DNA of 64,000 nt from Odontesthes bonariensis (taxonomy: Eukaryota > Chordata > Actinopteri > Atheriniformes > Atherinopsidae), in the NCBI RefSeq assembly GCF_027942865.1, contig NC_134526.1, positions 10,820,284 to 10,884,283 of the forward strand, given 5' to 3'. Both the position numbers and the translations under genes were made by a program. Positions 28,141 through 64,000 of the stretch are shown here, piece by piece. Within the stretch, counting starts at the first letter, position 1, and every line of letters begins with the position of its first letter. The notes beneath the pieces were generated by a model. The model made no database searches and was not told the origin of the DNA. It saw only the letters and a list, made by a program, of their open reading frames with translations.

Positions 28141-31100
28141 ATGGAGACGCTTTACCACCAAACAAACAAGTAAGTGCATCTGTCTTCTGTGGAAATTGTG
28201 CAGACTTTGTTAGCTAACTTAGCTCACGAGTGTAACTACCTAAGCCAGCTAATTACTAGGTTTCAAATGAAAGTCTAACCACTATCAACATAATGTGATA
28301 ATTAATTTGTAGGAATATGTACTTGATGCGGCTAAATGTTTGAAAAAATTAAATCCTTAAGTTTGCTTTCAATGAATTAGGCAAATCCAGGAGGTGCAGT
28401 CTATGATGGGAAACCTGGAGAGGACAGACCGTCAGTCAGTTCACTGTGAGTGTTGAACTGTAAAGGTTATATTCAGCTCCTCACCGGTTCTGTGTTTGAG
28501 TGCTACTATGATGCAAACTGTTAGTGGTAGCACCCCCACTTCTGGTCTATTTTCCTCTGAATGTTCATCTAATTTCTACTGAGTACGGGCTCTTTGTTGT
28601 GGCTGCTTGTTACTCCTATGGATGTCCAGACAAGAGGGGGCTGGTGTCTCTCTGACTGGTTTATTTATAAGGATGGTGCCTGGCCGGTCAGCTCTGGGCC
28701 AGGCTGGTGCCGGGACAGGAAGCTGTAGGGTGGGTGCAGTGACAGAAGTTGGGAGGGCTTCTTTCTGATAATGGTGGGAGCCAGGCCACCCTCCTCCTCA
28801 CCCCCTTAGAAATTATGACATCACTTTGTGTTCTCATCCAAGGGAGGATGTAAGCCATAGGTCGCGGATATAATTGCTTTGTACCCTCAGTCTCAACAGG
28901 ATGAAAAGTTGGTCGTTTTGGAATGGATTCAAAGAAGCCAAATTTTCTTTTTTTTTGCTCCAACTTCATTATGACAGGATTTGATGTTTTACAGATCAGA
29001 TACCCTTCAGTTTGGGTTTTGTTCAAATGAAGTAGTACCTGTTCAACAGTCACTGTTTTTCCCTATAATGTCTTGTTTCCTTTTTTTTTCTCACTTTAGT
29101 GTTGGAGAACGAACTCAGAGCGAGAATCGACCAGATCTTCAATCACTTAGAACGTCTTGAGATCCTGGCCAGCAAGGAGCCACCAAACCGACGCCAGAAC
29201 GCCAAATTGTGAGTTTGGACTATGTCAATTGATGGTGACCATAAAGCCCCATATCTGGCAGTGCAAACCACTACTCATAAAAGCACAGGGAGAGTGCAGA
29301 AGACCAGACAGGCAGCCCTGTCATGGCCTGTGGCGACGTGGCTCATTGAAAACATTTCCTCAGAAGCCCCGTCATCACCAGCATTCCTGCTGCATCGGGC
29401 ATATTTATCTCTGGGCTGGGTAAACAGGCCTTAAGGTGCAAAGTTCAGCAAGTCTCTGAGCTTTCCTGTGATCTTGGCAGGTCTCAAAGGGTGCCAACGT
29501 GAGCTAAGGAGAGGGCTGTGAGTGACTTGTAATTCCATAAGCATGAAGTTTGAAGTAAAAAAAGCAATGTTCTTACAATCAAGAACAGCTACAATTGCCT
29601 AGTGTTTAATATGAGATTAAGTAAGCAACATAATACACTGTATGAATGGGATGAATGATTTAACTTTCTAAAATAACACATAAACAAGTTGATGCCACTG
29701 TGAAAGAATGATAAACACCCAAGACAATAAGCTCAAGAATGTACTGGCATCAATACATTTATTCTTAAAAGTAACTGGCCATCACCTGGACTCAGACCCA
29801 GCAGAAAGTGTATGATGGTGAATGGATGGATTACCCATTTAAAAAAAAAAAAAACAGAAGTTTTGCTAACACTTCATTGTGAAGCAGTGTGCTTGAAGTA
29901 TAGATGTAAAAATGTGCAACATCTCCTGATGTTCGACGATCAGGCACAAAAAGACTTCCAGCTTCTGTTACAGCCATAGCAGATTAAAGAAAAACATTCA
30001 AAGCCTTTGTAAATGACTTTTTAGACCTTTTGATACATTCTAAGTATACTTCTGTTAATGTTTTGTGTTGTTCTTTGCTTCCCTCAGACGAGTGGACCAG
30101 CTGAAGTACGATGTTCAACACCTGCGAACCGCCCTCCAAAACTTCCAGCACAGACGCTACGACAGAGAGGCGCAGGAGCGAGAGCGGGAGGAACTGCTGA
30201 GCCGCACTTTCACTACAAATGTAAGTCACGTGAGCATTTTTTTTTTTCCCTTCTTTTTTTTTTTTTTTTTTTTTTTAAAAAAGAGGATGCAAAGCAAACT
30301 GGGTAAGAGTGAGCAAATTCAGGTTACAGCTATTAGAAAGTTTTGAAAACACTTCTCGTGAGTTGACCAAAAATCCACAGGCTTGGTAAAATCGTGTCAC
30401 GCGGAATGTTGAAAAGAAAATGTTGGATCTCGTTTACCAGGACGCGGATACCTCCATCCCTATAGATGAGACCCTGCAGTTAAACTCCAACTTGCACAAC
30501 GCACACAGAGGCATGGATGACCTCCTGGGCAGTGGCTCCAGCCTCCTCACTGGTCTTAGAGATCAGAGATCGACACTGAAGGTGGGTTCATATGATGTGC
30601 AATTTTGCAAAAAATAATTCTCCATCTGGGGCAGAGCGAAATATATTTTCATGTTTCCTGAAGAAAGGAATCAGCGCATAATGATAAAGTTAATTATATC
30701 CCCTGACCCAGTTTCTGGTGTTCACATTGATCACAATAGTCTCATTGTTACTGCGCATATCCTCAGATAGAGGGTGAGTCCTTGTTTCCAGGGAGGAGAT
30801 GGGCTTCCTGGTTTGGCTTCAGGCTTCTTCTTATCAGGGTGTGACTGCTGATCAGCACTCACAGCCTGGTAGTGCCGCCATGAGAAACTGCAGATGGAGC
30901 AGGGGAGCAGGGAGGGTTGTGGTACTCTCCCAAAATGAGATGTATTAGTGTAGACAATTAACGGCGTGGTCGTGCCGCGCTAACTCTTTGTGCATTTACG
31001 GCTCACACGTGATTATTGCTGACTTGAGTGTGGCGGTTTCGGCTCTGAACAGGGGACCCACAAGAAGATGCTGGATGTGGCCAACATGTTGGGGCTCTCC

Positions 31101-31214
31101 AACACAGTGATGAGACTGATAGAAAGGCGAGCCACCCAAGATAAGCTCATCATGATTGGAGGCATGTTGTTGACCTGCGTCTTCATGTTCCTGGTCATCA
31201 GGTACCTGGGCTGA
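28141..31214 (+). CDS. gosr2: Golgi SNAP receptor complex member 2 (membrin), 6 coding exons
   Basis: Membrin is the Qb-SNARE that, with syntaxin-5, Bet1 and Sec22b, fuses ER-derived vesicles at the cis-Golgi. Exons are 28141-28169, 28381-28445, 29100-29208, 30088-30220, 30441-30581 and 31053-31214 (stop included), all GT-AG and phase-consistent, giving 212 aa, the human length. The N-terminal part holds [11 protein letters not shown] and helical segments including [12 protein letters not shown] charged block (residues about 79-104, [12 protein letters not shown]) precedes the SNARE motif (about 120-188), with the expected zero-layer Gln at 154 and [14 protein letters not shown] near 170-183. 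A single C-terminal transmembrane helix spans about 191-208, leaving a very short lumenal tail. Gly144, mutated in human progressive myoclonus epilepsy, is present. The ER-export motif reads I118-P-I120, where human has IPM. The start is fixed by similarity to the human N-terminus. It is tail to tail with gpatch8. Confidence 0.97.
30238..30276 (+). repeat. T-rich tract at the start of gosr2 intron 4
   Basis: A run of about 23 Ts (30254-30276), with a shorter T run before it, begins less than 20 nt after the donor of coding exon 4. It is a simple homopolymer, likely variable in length and error-prone in assembly. The donor itself is intact. Confidence 0.8.
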
Positions 31215-31287
31215 CCATCGTCCTTCCACAGCTGATCAGCCGTGGACATTTCCGCCGCACGTCGTCCCACATGATATGAATTTTAAA

Positions 31288-31293
31288 ATTAAA
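31288..31293 (+). terminator. Candidate proximal gosr2 polyadenylation signal
   Basis: ATTAAA lies about 75 nt after the gosr2 stop codon and would give a very short 3' UTR. It is followed by a T-rich stretch (31321-31333) resembling a downstream element. The distal AATAAA at 32052 may be used as well. Confidence 0.4.
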
Positions 31294-32051
31294 GAAACTT
31301 TTATAAATGATGCCATTATACTTTTTTTTTTCTTGAAATTGTTTTCCACCATTTTAGGTGGATGGTTGCTAAATTATAAGGTCGAAGAAGACCTTAATTA
31401 CAGACAGTATTTTGCTCTTTTCTGTTGATAAATCTGCTGCTTTCCCATGACTTTACAGCCAAAACATCCACTTTTTTCAAAACCACTGTAAAACTGTAAA
31501 TTATTCTCTAAACTGTTGCCTTTTCCTTATATGAAAAACTGATTGCTTTGATCCTTCGGATGTCATTAATGCGTCGATTCTGCCTTGTTGAACATGTGTA
31601 ATTTTCAAATATAAGAAGTACAAGTGTGGAAGTGCTCACACTTCCAACTCAATGTTGTAAACCCAGGAGAATCTGTTTTTCTCCAGTCTGATGTTCGTTA
31701 AGTTGTCACCCTGTTAAGTCGTGGCTTTTCCATAAGATGTGGGCAAATCATGCACACATGTAAGCATAATGACATGGTTTACCTGCACCACAAACTACAT
31801 CCTCAAAAAAAAGCCTCTGCAAAGATGAAGCAGAACATGTTTACTCAAAACTGAATGAATATGGGATTTATTTCAAGACTGGTGTCTTTACCTGCATTCG
31901 TTTCAGTGAGATGTACATAAAACTATTTCTGTAGCCGTAACTTGGTAAAGTTCTGCATTAAAGACTACAGGAGCAGCAGTCCCATTGTAAGAACATGCTT
32001 GGTCTCTGCATCAGTGTAGCCTCACTATGTGAGTCATTCAAATTCTTAGAA

Positions 32052-32057
32052 AATAAA
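32052..32057 (+). terminator. Candidate distal gosr2 polyadenylation signal
   Basis: Canonical AATAAA lies about 840 nt after the stop codon, followed within 20 nt by a T-rich and GT-containing stretch. It would end gosr2 about 0.25 kb from the likely 3' end of the oppositely oriented gpatch8. Confidence 0.5.
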
Positions 32058-32326
32058 ACACGTTTTTATTAAAGTTGTATGTATTCTGCTGGTGTAACAG
32101 GACACTGCCTTTGTGTGATTGCTGCTTCTTAAATGCACCTAAAGAGGGCTTCAGTCTCCATGGGGAGGTATGTTGTGGATTTACTTCTACTTAAAGCTTT
32201 TTCAGTGTAACAAGGGCACCATCTACTGTGCAGCAGGGGTGTCTGCAGGAAATGTTTGGCTTTGGGGAATATGACAAGAAAAATACATTAAAAACAAAAA
32301 ACACCTCCATGAACTGAACTCAAGAT

Positions 32327-32332
32327 TTTATT
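32327..32332 (-). terminator. Candidate gpatch8 polyadenylation signal
   Basis: TTTATT on the plus strand is AATAAA for gpatch8 and would give a 3' UTR of about 1.1 kb. A second copy at 32538-32543 would give a slightly shorter one. 32333-33452 is therefore probably gpatch8 3' UTR; it holds no other gene. Confidence 0.5.
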
Positions 32333-33452
32333 TGCTGAAACAGAGTTAGGTTTTTAAAAATACAGAGTTGCTACGTTTTGACAGATCACTTGTTTGCCAT
32401 CCCAGCCCGCCCGGGACGATTTAGAAACGACCTACACACACACGTCCGTCCGTCCTCTATCCAGCTCGTCGCTCGTCTGTTTTTACCAATAGCCGTCTCA
32501 ACCCATTAAAACGTTAATAGGTTAAATCTACAGCACTTTTATTTACAAAATTACACAAAAGCCAAACACAGCCCCTCTCATGAAGAGCATTTTGGAAAAT
32601 AATTTAAAAACAAAAATACAATTATTGCAGTATTCTACAATCTTGTAACATGATGCAAAAGCACCATCTCGATGTACAGATTTCAGTGCAATTCATTCAC
32701 ATGTTCCCCTCAAGCAGGGAACACGAGATTTGCCTCAGTATTAGGGATGTTAAAACCCCTTCATCACATTTTTCCTCGTTCAGAGAGGACGGTGTCGTAT
32801 AGCTCCGACACCACAGCTGTAATTTCGTATGATCATAATTGTTATAATTCTTCACATTACACACTGACATATGTACAAGTTACTGCATTACAAATTATTT
32901 TGAGACTGAAATTCCAATAAGGAGCAGGTAGTCATTTCAGAACATAAAAGGTATGACGAAATGATCCTACTGTCCATCTCTGAGCACCTCACCTGACAAC
33001 GTTGAAGCTGTTCCTCTCTGGAACAAAACCACTTATTTGTCCTGTCTAAACTTTGACTGTTTATCATCTAGCCATCATTACTCCTCTTTGGCTGCCGAAA
33101 TTAGCAATATATGGAAGAAAAAAAAAAATCCAGTGCTTTATCAGGATGGGAATATAAACCAATCTAAAGAGAAAGTCTCTTTAATCTACAACCCATCTTA
33201 AAGATTCTGAGAAAACATAAAAATACATGAACCTAAGGAAAATGTTAGTGTCAATTGTGAACCTAACAGGCTGCACCACTTTGTGGCAACAAGTTGTTGC
33301 TCTGTATAGGTCAATAAAAGGATGGTTTTACTGACAAGCTTCCTTGTTGTTGCAAAGACTTTATCCAAAGCCTTTACCCAAGACGGTCAGAGGTGAAGTC
33401 TTTCTGCCAGTGGTTTAGTGCTGTGAATACTCTCTTTCACTCCCATCCTAAC

Positions 33453-58114
<24,662 letters not shown>

Positions 58115-58210
58115 TTTCTGTGCACAGTAGCAGCTTCTCCTCTCGCTCTGAGTGTGTTAGATAGGAGCGCGCTGTAGTGAGGATGTGCGCCCCGCAAACG
58201 GTCACTCTGC

Positions 58211-60299
58211 AGTGGATTCACATCTCACTCACCAAAACATTTCCACGTTACACATGGGCATTTACATAAGCAAAATAATTAATGTGATGTGTATCTCTAA
58301 TGCTTTTAATTCAGAAACTGAATTCACACTTTAACTGCTCACGAAAGTTTAAATAAGGGCTGTATTACACACTGGATAAAGCACCTGGAACATGGATAAT
58401 TTATTATCATAGCACTATATTACTTGCATTTGCATTACTCATAAGAATAAGTCGGTTTATTTTGAGATGTAATTAGATCCTAAATCCAAACTGCAACGAA
58501 TGTTTTATACAAAAAAAGTCGATCTCATCTGAATACTTGTGGATTTCATTTTGTACAAATGTGCAACACAACTGAGGGTCACAGTAATTCATTTTCTCTT
58601 TTAACAGTGAAGTTTTTTTAAAGTGAAGAAAATGCATTCAATGTTTGCTGTTGATCAAGTCAAATTGCCCACACAGAAACACTGTTTTTATCACCAATAC
58701 TTGATTCAATTACTTCTGTGTCAGATTGTGTTACTCCTGTTTTTAATCAAAGTCCGTGTGGGGGCTGGATGTAAACTGTAAACTATTACACCAAATGTAT
58801 TATAATTATTATTAATGATGAATAAGATCACATGTGATTTACAAATAGGATGTGTGACAGTAGCAACATGAATGCAATTTTTGACGTATTGTATACTATG
58901 TTGAACTTGATTTCCAATCATATGATGCATCTGCCCTTTGTAGCTAGTTGTAAAATATGAAATAGGTACTTGACAAACCACATAATCTGTACAAGACACA
59001 GTGTATTAAAAGTGGGGTGCAGGTTCATTAAGGTCCCTATAAGTGGCTATGAAAGAGGATCACAACCAACAGGAGATGATAAATCATAATAACTACATCT
59101 GGATGAGAGGGAAGAGGAACGTTTGGAATTAGGCTGTAACCTAAATACAAATTCAAAGTATCTGCTTGTTGGATGCCTGCTGTTGAGAAATTACATACTT
59201 TTTTGTCTTTAACTTAGTATTTACAATGAGCAGAATAAATATAGGGTCCTCAAAACCACTTGAAGCTTCTTGTAACTTGTTTAGATGATAGACACAAGTT
59301 CACCCAATACAGAACATTTAAAAGACTTTAAATTGTCTTCAGCAAACAAATAATCAGTAATAAGAACACACTCCAATCCCCCTTCTTGCTCTCTTTAAAT
59401 CAAAAACTTCTGTGGTTTGCTGAAAATCGACTACCGTGATGATACTGACAAAGATGATTTACAAGCTGGTTGAAATCCTTTTTGAATGTATCCACATGTT
59501 AGAGAGAAACCAGCACATTTATAGATGAACGTTCTTGAATTACTTACATGGTCATGTACACACATAAGTATTCTTATTTAAGAAACAATTGCCTATTTCA
59601 ATCAAATGTCTCTACCTATCTGCACACACTAAGCAATAGAAGCTTCAAATTAAAAAACAGAACAGGTGATGCCTTATAGGTGTAGCTAGAATGAACTTAA
59701 GGTGGCCCTGCTGTGCAAATAGCTACAATGAGGGGAAAAAAACAACACTCATGAAATACTGTTTCATTACAGAGAACGTTGAAATAACTAGTTATATCAG
59801 TGCTATTAATGCTTGCAAAGTTTTACAGCATAAAATAGAGTTATAGTTAATAACCAAAGTAATTCAGTAACGGAACAGTTCATTAATAGGACTGCCAATA
59901 ACCCAGGCTATAATGTTACATGTAAACATTAACCTAAGAAGACCTCTGTGCTGGAGCGGAAGTGCTCCACATATCTGTTGGTCTTTAGGTTACGACTCCA
60001 TCTTATGGTGGATATATGACAATGCAGGTACCCTGACGTGTGCTGAAAAAAAAAAACTCACTTTAAGATACTGTAGATCTACTTGTGATCTTGTGCAAAG
60101 CCTCTTAGTACTATGTTACAAAAATAAGAATGACGCACAGCCCTCAGTGGATACGGAATGGTGTTAAACAATCAGACTTTAAATGTAACTAAAAGCATTT
60201 TAGATGAGATAAATCCAAAGACCAAATTCATTCAATAGAAGACCACACCTTTTAAAAATGGAAAACATTTGGAGTATCCTAATTAGAAAAGTTCTCAGG
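58211..60299. other. Gene-free spacer upstream of gpatch8
   Basis: AT-rich sequence with only short unrecognised frames. I see no splice-flanked exon, RNA gene or repeat that I can name. Confidence 0.55.
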
Positions 60300-60520
60300 T
60301 GTTTACAGGGTGTTCTGAATGGAAGAAAGGGTGCTATACAGTGGTAAACATGGCCCTGTCCTAACTTTTTTAAAGCATAGTGCTGTCATCAAAGTGAAGA
60401 TGAGCAAATATCTTTTTCATGAAATAGTAAAATGTCTCAGTTTCAACTGTTGACATGTTCCGTACGTTTTATTGTGAATAGAATATTAGTCTATGAATTT
60501 TGTAAATAATAGCATTAGAA
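60300..60520 (+). mobile_element. 3' remnant of a Tc1-type element
   Basis: The stretch matches the 3' end of the same family as 1859-3043: GGTGCTATACAGTGGTAAAC near 60328, the CCTGTCCTAACTTTTTT block near 60354, and the AAAATGTCTCAGTTTCAAC block near 60428. Only the last part of the transposase region and its 3' flank remain. No inverted repeat end is clear. Confidence 0.65.
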
Positions 60521-61574
60521 CTGTTTGCCACTTACTTGCTCGCACAACGTACATTACTTTGTGATTTATATATTCGTAAAATCTGAGCTATAGCCACAAT
60601 AGCATGAAATGTAACACTTAAAATCTAAAGCCACTTCAACATGTGACTTTACAGCGTTTGTTAGAGCCAAATGCTCTAATCTAAAGGACTGGCCTCCAGC
60701 TGAACCTCTATCAAAGTGTCTGTGCCTGCACATTGACATAAAATACTCCAAAGGTGCTTCACTGAGTATGGAAGCTGCCAGCAGCTAAGCTATACTTGAA
60801 ATGATTCTTTATTGCCATTATCTTGAGATTACAGGTAAATTATCTTACTATCCAGACCTGCTTTGTCTTGGTTACAGTAAAATTCCCGTCATTATCTCGC
60901 CATAAATCTTTTTGTTTTTTTCTCTAATAATAGTCAGCAATCACGAGAAAAGAAAACATTTTGATTCTGTAGTTATCAGACATTAAAAGTGGAGCGCCAA
61001 GCCAGCAGGTGTAGATAGCATCTTGACAATTGCAAAATTTCAGATGTCACTCAGAATAAGCTCCAAAATAAGCTCTGCGGGAGTTCTTACTCCTTCAACC
61101 TGACAGCTTCTATCGCCTCAGGTGACTACTCCTGGGTTCAGGTGTTGCTACCACAACAAGCACCAACCACCAGACGTTTTAATGGTGATCAGAGTTGAAG
61201 GCCCCCTGGACTGGGGCCTCTGCTAAAGGCTCACCGTCACTTAACGTTTGGGTGCATCAAATCTGTCCAACAACCTCCCTGCTACCTGGTCCAACTAACC
61301 ACCAGGTGGTGATCAGTTCATTCTACACATAATATGGAAGATGTCATTTTTATTAAATGACCTGCATTGGGCTGGTTTAAATCACATTTTTCTATAGACA
61401 GCGTGGCATAATTTTCCATGGCTACACAGATGATATTTAGTTATACTTATTCATGAAGCCAGATTAAACCAGGAAGATGATGTCTAGCCATGTAGTTAAC
61501 TCTAGATGTCATTACCTTGGCGTTCAGAATTACAGTGAGGAACCTTGCTGTTTTTTTTGTTTTTTTTTTCACCA
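60521..61574. other. Gene-free spacer
   Basis: No gene is seen. The part at about 61090-61325 (including ACCACCAGGTGGTGATCAGT near 61300) faintly resembles sequence seen around RTE-type LINE endonuclease fragments in fish, but too weakly to call. A T run is at 61549-61570. Confidence 0.4.
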
Positions 61575-62400
61575 GGATCTATGTTTGGACTCACATCCCA
61601 CATCTTGAAAAGTTCTAGAGCGACTGTCACTTCAGTAGACGGGTGAACACCTTTCAGGACCCCTCTAAAGTTTGTATATCATCCTCGGGTTGGCGGTGCC
61701 ATCATTTATCTGCTTCAGCAAGGCCACTCTCATCTGGGCTAAGCAGGCAGCACAATGAGATTAATGTTATCGGATTTTCCCAGTGCTTTTTTATTCAATT
61801 TAGTCTGTACTGCTATGTAAGAAGCTGCAGAAAATACAGATGGATGCCTCCACAAACACCTGGATTGTTGAATACCTCACTGACAGGTGAGGCTGAAGGG
61901 TTATGTGTCTGAGAAGGTGATTAGCAGCACAGGAAGACCATAGGGCACTGTAGTCTCACTGATAATCTTCACTCTGTATACCTCAAACTTCCAGTACATC
62001 TTCTGTCATCTCAAGATGACTGATTACAGGGAGCTGGTAGACCACTTTGGTGTGGGAACAATCACCTCGTCTTGATTGTTAACGAACAAAGAAGATGATC
62101 GTGGATTTTTGGAGGACCAGGAATAAGCCAAACACCGTCTTCATTCTTATAGTAGATGTGGAGGTGGTTGAGGACAACAGATATCTGGGATTCTACCTGG
62201 ACAGCAGACTGGACTGGAAATGCAAGTCTGTGGAGGAGAGTCAATCTGCTTGGGGTAGCAGCATCGGAGCCAATGACTCAAAGAAACTTAACAAACTGAT
62301 GAAGATGGCTGGCACTGTGTCGAGGACTGCTCTGGATCCACTGGAGTTAATTGTGAAAAGTTACACAAGTTACTGAACATAAAGAGCAACACTGCCCACC
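61575..62400 (+). mobile_element. Degenerate LINE reverse transcriptase fragment
   Basis: Frames shift, but the translation keeps landmarks of a fish non-LTR retrotransposon reverse transcriptase. The order is: a tract reading MDASTNTWIVEYLT near 61840-61880, a further broken part, then from 62095 IVDFWRTRNKPNT, VEVVEDNRYLGFYLDSRLDW and WGSSIGANDSKKLNKLMKMAG, followed by DPLELIV. The thumb and C-terminal region is best preserved. Stops and gaps make it non-functional. The clade (L2/Rex-like or other) is not assignable by eye. Confidence 0.8.
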
Positions 62401-62499
62401 CTCCACATAACATGGAATTGAAACAAAGGAGTGTTTTTTTCCCCCTAATTTTTGTCTAATTTAATTTCATAAAAAACAGATTTCTGGGAAGTCCTTCTT

Positions 62500-63320
62500 T
62501 TATTGCAAAAATTAGGGAACATCTAGTCTCACAGTGATGCAGAAAAACTGGTCCATATATTTCTAACTTCAAATTTGGACTTCTGTATTTCCTTTACTTT
62601 ATTATTGTGCTGTTCCAAAATATCGATGAAAAGTCTTCAGCATATCCGAATAATGCAGCAAGAATCAACAGGAGAGATCTCGTTTCTCCAATTTGGCTTC
62701 TCTCCATTTGACCCCTGTTAAATTCAGAATAGAATTTAAAATTCTTCTCACATGTAAAGCTTAATGACCAAGCTTCGTACAAAGTTTTCCCAACACAGCG
62801 CTTCACTCTCAGACTACAGGTTCACTTCTACTTCCTTGAGTTTCTAAAAGTGGAAAGAAGAATGGGAAGCAGAGCCTTGAGTTATCAGCTGCCTTTACCT
62901 TTAAGATTAGGCTGAAAACTTTGTTTTTTTTACAAAGCTTGTAGTTATGGGTGGTTCAGGTGACCCTGAACAATGGCTTACTTATGCCTCTATGGACTCA
63001 GAGCTATGACATTATTGTTATAAATAAGTTTTTTTTTTTTCAGCAGATATCCCAGGCCTTTAGTTATGTGTTTGTTGATCTCTCTTTCGTGTCCTCTCAA
63101 CTGCCAAATCAGTTGAGGCAGATGGGCTTAGCGGAACAAAGCGAAGATTGGATGCAATCTGTTTATTTCCTTGGCTAGGCATGTTGTTTTTAAATGAATT
63201 GGCATTTCATGAATCAGACTAATTTAGTATGATTTGGATTCAATTTGATTATGATAAATTTGATTGAACTGGATTATAATTGGATTGAAAAGTATCTTTA
63301 AAGTGCTTTCAGAGGGCTTT
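62500..63320 (+). mobile_element. Second degenerate LINE 3' fragment
   Basis: This sequence corresponds to the 3' part of a common fish LINE: a block translating like SLQHIRIMQQESTG, then PVKFRIEFKILL near 62715-62750, later RLKTLFF-like coding (about 62905-62930), and a 3' tail ending in AATTTGATTGAA-type repeats near 63240-63290. It is heavily decayed and differs from the preceding fragment, so two insertions (or two families) lie side by side. Identification is from remembered fish repeats. Confidence 0.6.
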
Positions 63321-64000
63321 TGTTGGGAATTTGTGCTATGCAAATGAAACTGAAAAGACAGTTCAACTACTCTCTTCATCCAAGAGTCCAAGACAAGTTT
63401 GCATCCTCTCATCTTCAGCTTTACCCATCAGTGAACATACAATGTGGTAAATGTTTGTAACAGCACTTGCCTGTCAACAAAATTTCTCTTTTTTTATGTA
63501 CGAAAGCTTCAGAATGCTTCTCAGCAGTGGATCAATGAGAATATTCTTTGGTTGAAGAGAAACTGTGGCAAAGTTTAATGTAAATGGAGGACCAAATGTT
63601 TGACAACTCACTTTGATAACATTACTATCAAAAATCAGTGAGAACAACCAGCATAACAAGGCTGCTCTTTGATATAAAAAAAATCGGACGACAGCTTTCC
63701 CCTTCAGTGTGATTCAGAACAACAAATTATTCAGTTCTTTTTATATTTTCCACATTTTCTATACTTTTATATTTTCCCTATTGTTAATTCACTGCGGGCC
63801 TGAGATAAACACAGTTTCACTGTGTCCTGTACTCATAGTTGAATAGAGAACTTGACTTTTTCATCACTTTAAAACCTTAGTTAAATGTGCACATAAGTGT
63901 TTTATACTAAGAGAGCAACTGAACTATATTTAAAAAGGAGAACAATAGAAAATGAAATAATTTACGAGGTTTTAGTTAGGCTATGTGTAATCTATTCCAG
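63321..64000. other. Gene-free spacer
   Basis: AT-rich sequence with no recognisable gene or element up to the window edge. Confidence 0.5.

Overview
The window reads as nuclear DNA of a ray-finned (teleost) fish. It has four split vertebrate genes with GT-AG introns, conserved human orthologues, AT-rich spacers, and several decayed Tc1/mariner-type and LINE-type elements of kinds common in fish genomes. No species can be named from the sequence alone.

Layout: 1-6.6 kb is gene-free and holds one nearly full-length decayed Tc1-like element. A class I ADP-ribosylation factor (probably arf2) is on the minus strand: coding 8642-7437 in four exons, with a non-coding first exon and promoter near 12.6-12.76 kb. 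About 2 kb away, head to head, wnt9b runs on the plus strand (four coding exons, 14763-19336). An 8.6 kb gene-free interval follows, probably regulatory, with one deleted Tc1-like copy. gosr2 (membrin) is on the plus strand (six coding exons, 28141-31214). It converges tail to tail with gpatch8 on the minus strand (eight coding exons, 58114-33453, ending in a 3.9 kb exon). 58.2-64 kb is gene-free and carries one Tc1-like remnant and two LINE fragments.

I assembled all four proteins by joining splice sites and checking phase. Lengths are 180 aa (Arf), 355 aa (Wnt9b), 212 aa (Gosr2) and 1506 aa (Gpatch8), all within a few residues of the human or family length as I remember it. None looks broken.

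The genes do not form one pathway. Arf and Gosr2 both act in ER-Golgi trafficking (coat recruitment and SNARE fusion), Wnt9b is a secreted lipid-modified signal, and Gpatch8 is a nuclear RNA-processing factor. The neighbourhood belongs to the conserved WNT9B-GOSR2-ARF2 block (human 17q21, mouse chr 11), but with wnt3 and nsf absent from between arf and wnt9b, and gpatch8 brought next to gosr2.

I found no undescribed biological system. The most specific points are a change of the conserved IxM motif to IxI in Gosr2, a one-residue shortening of the Arf N-terminal helix, GTTAGC/GCTAGC motif clusters at three of the four promoters, a TCF/LEF-type site in a wnt9b intron, and a long imperfect inverted repeat inside gpatch8.
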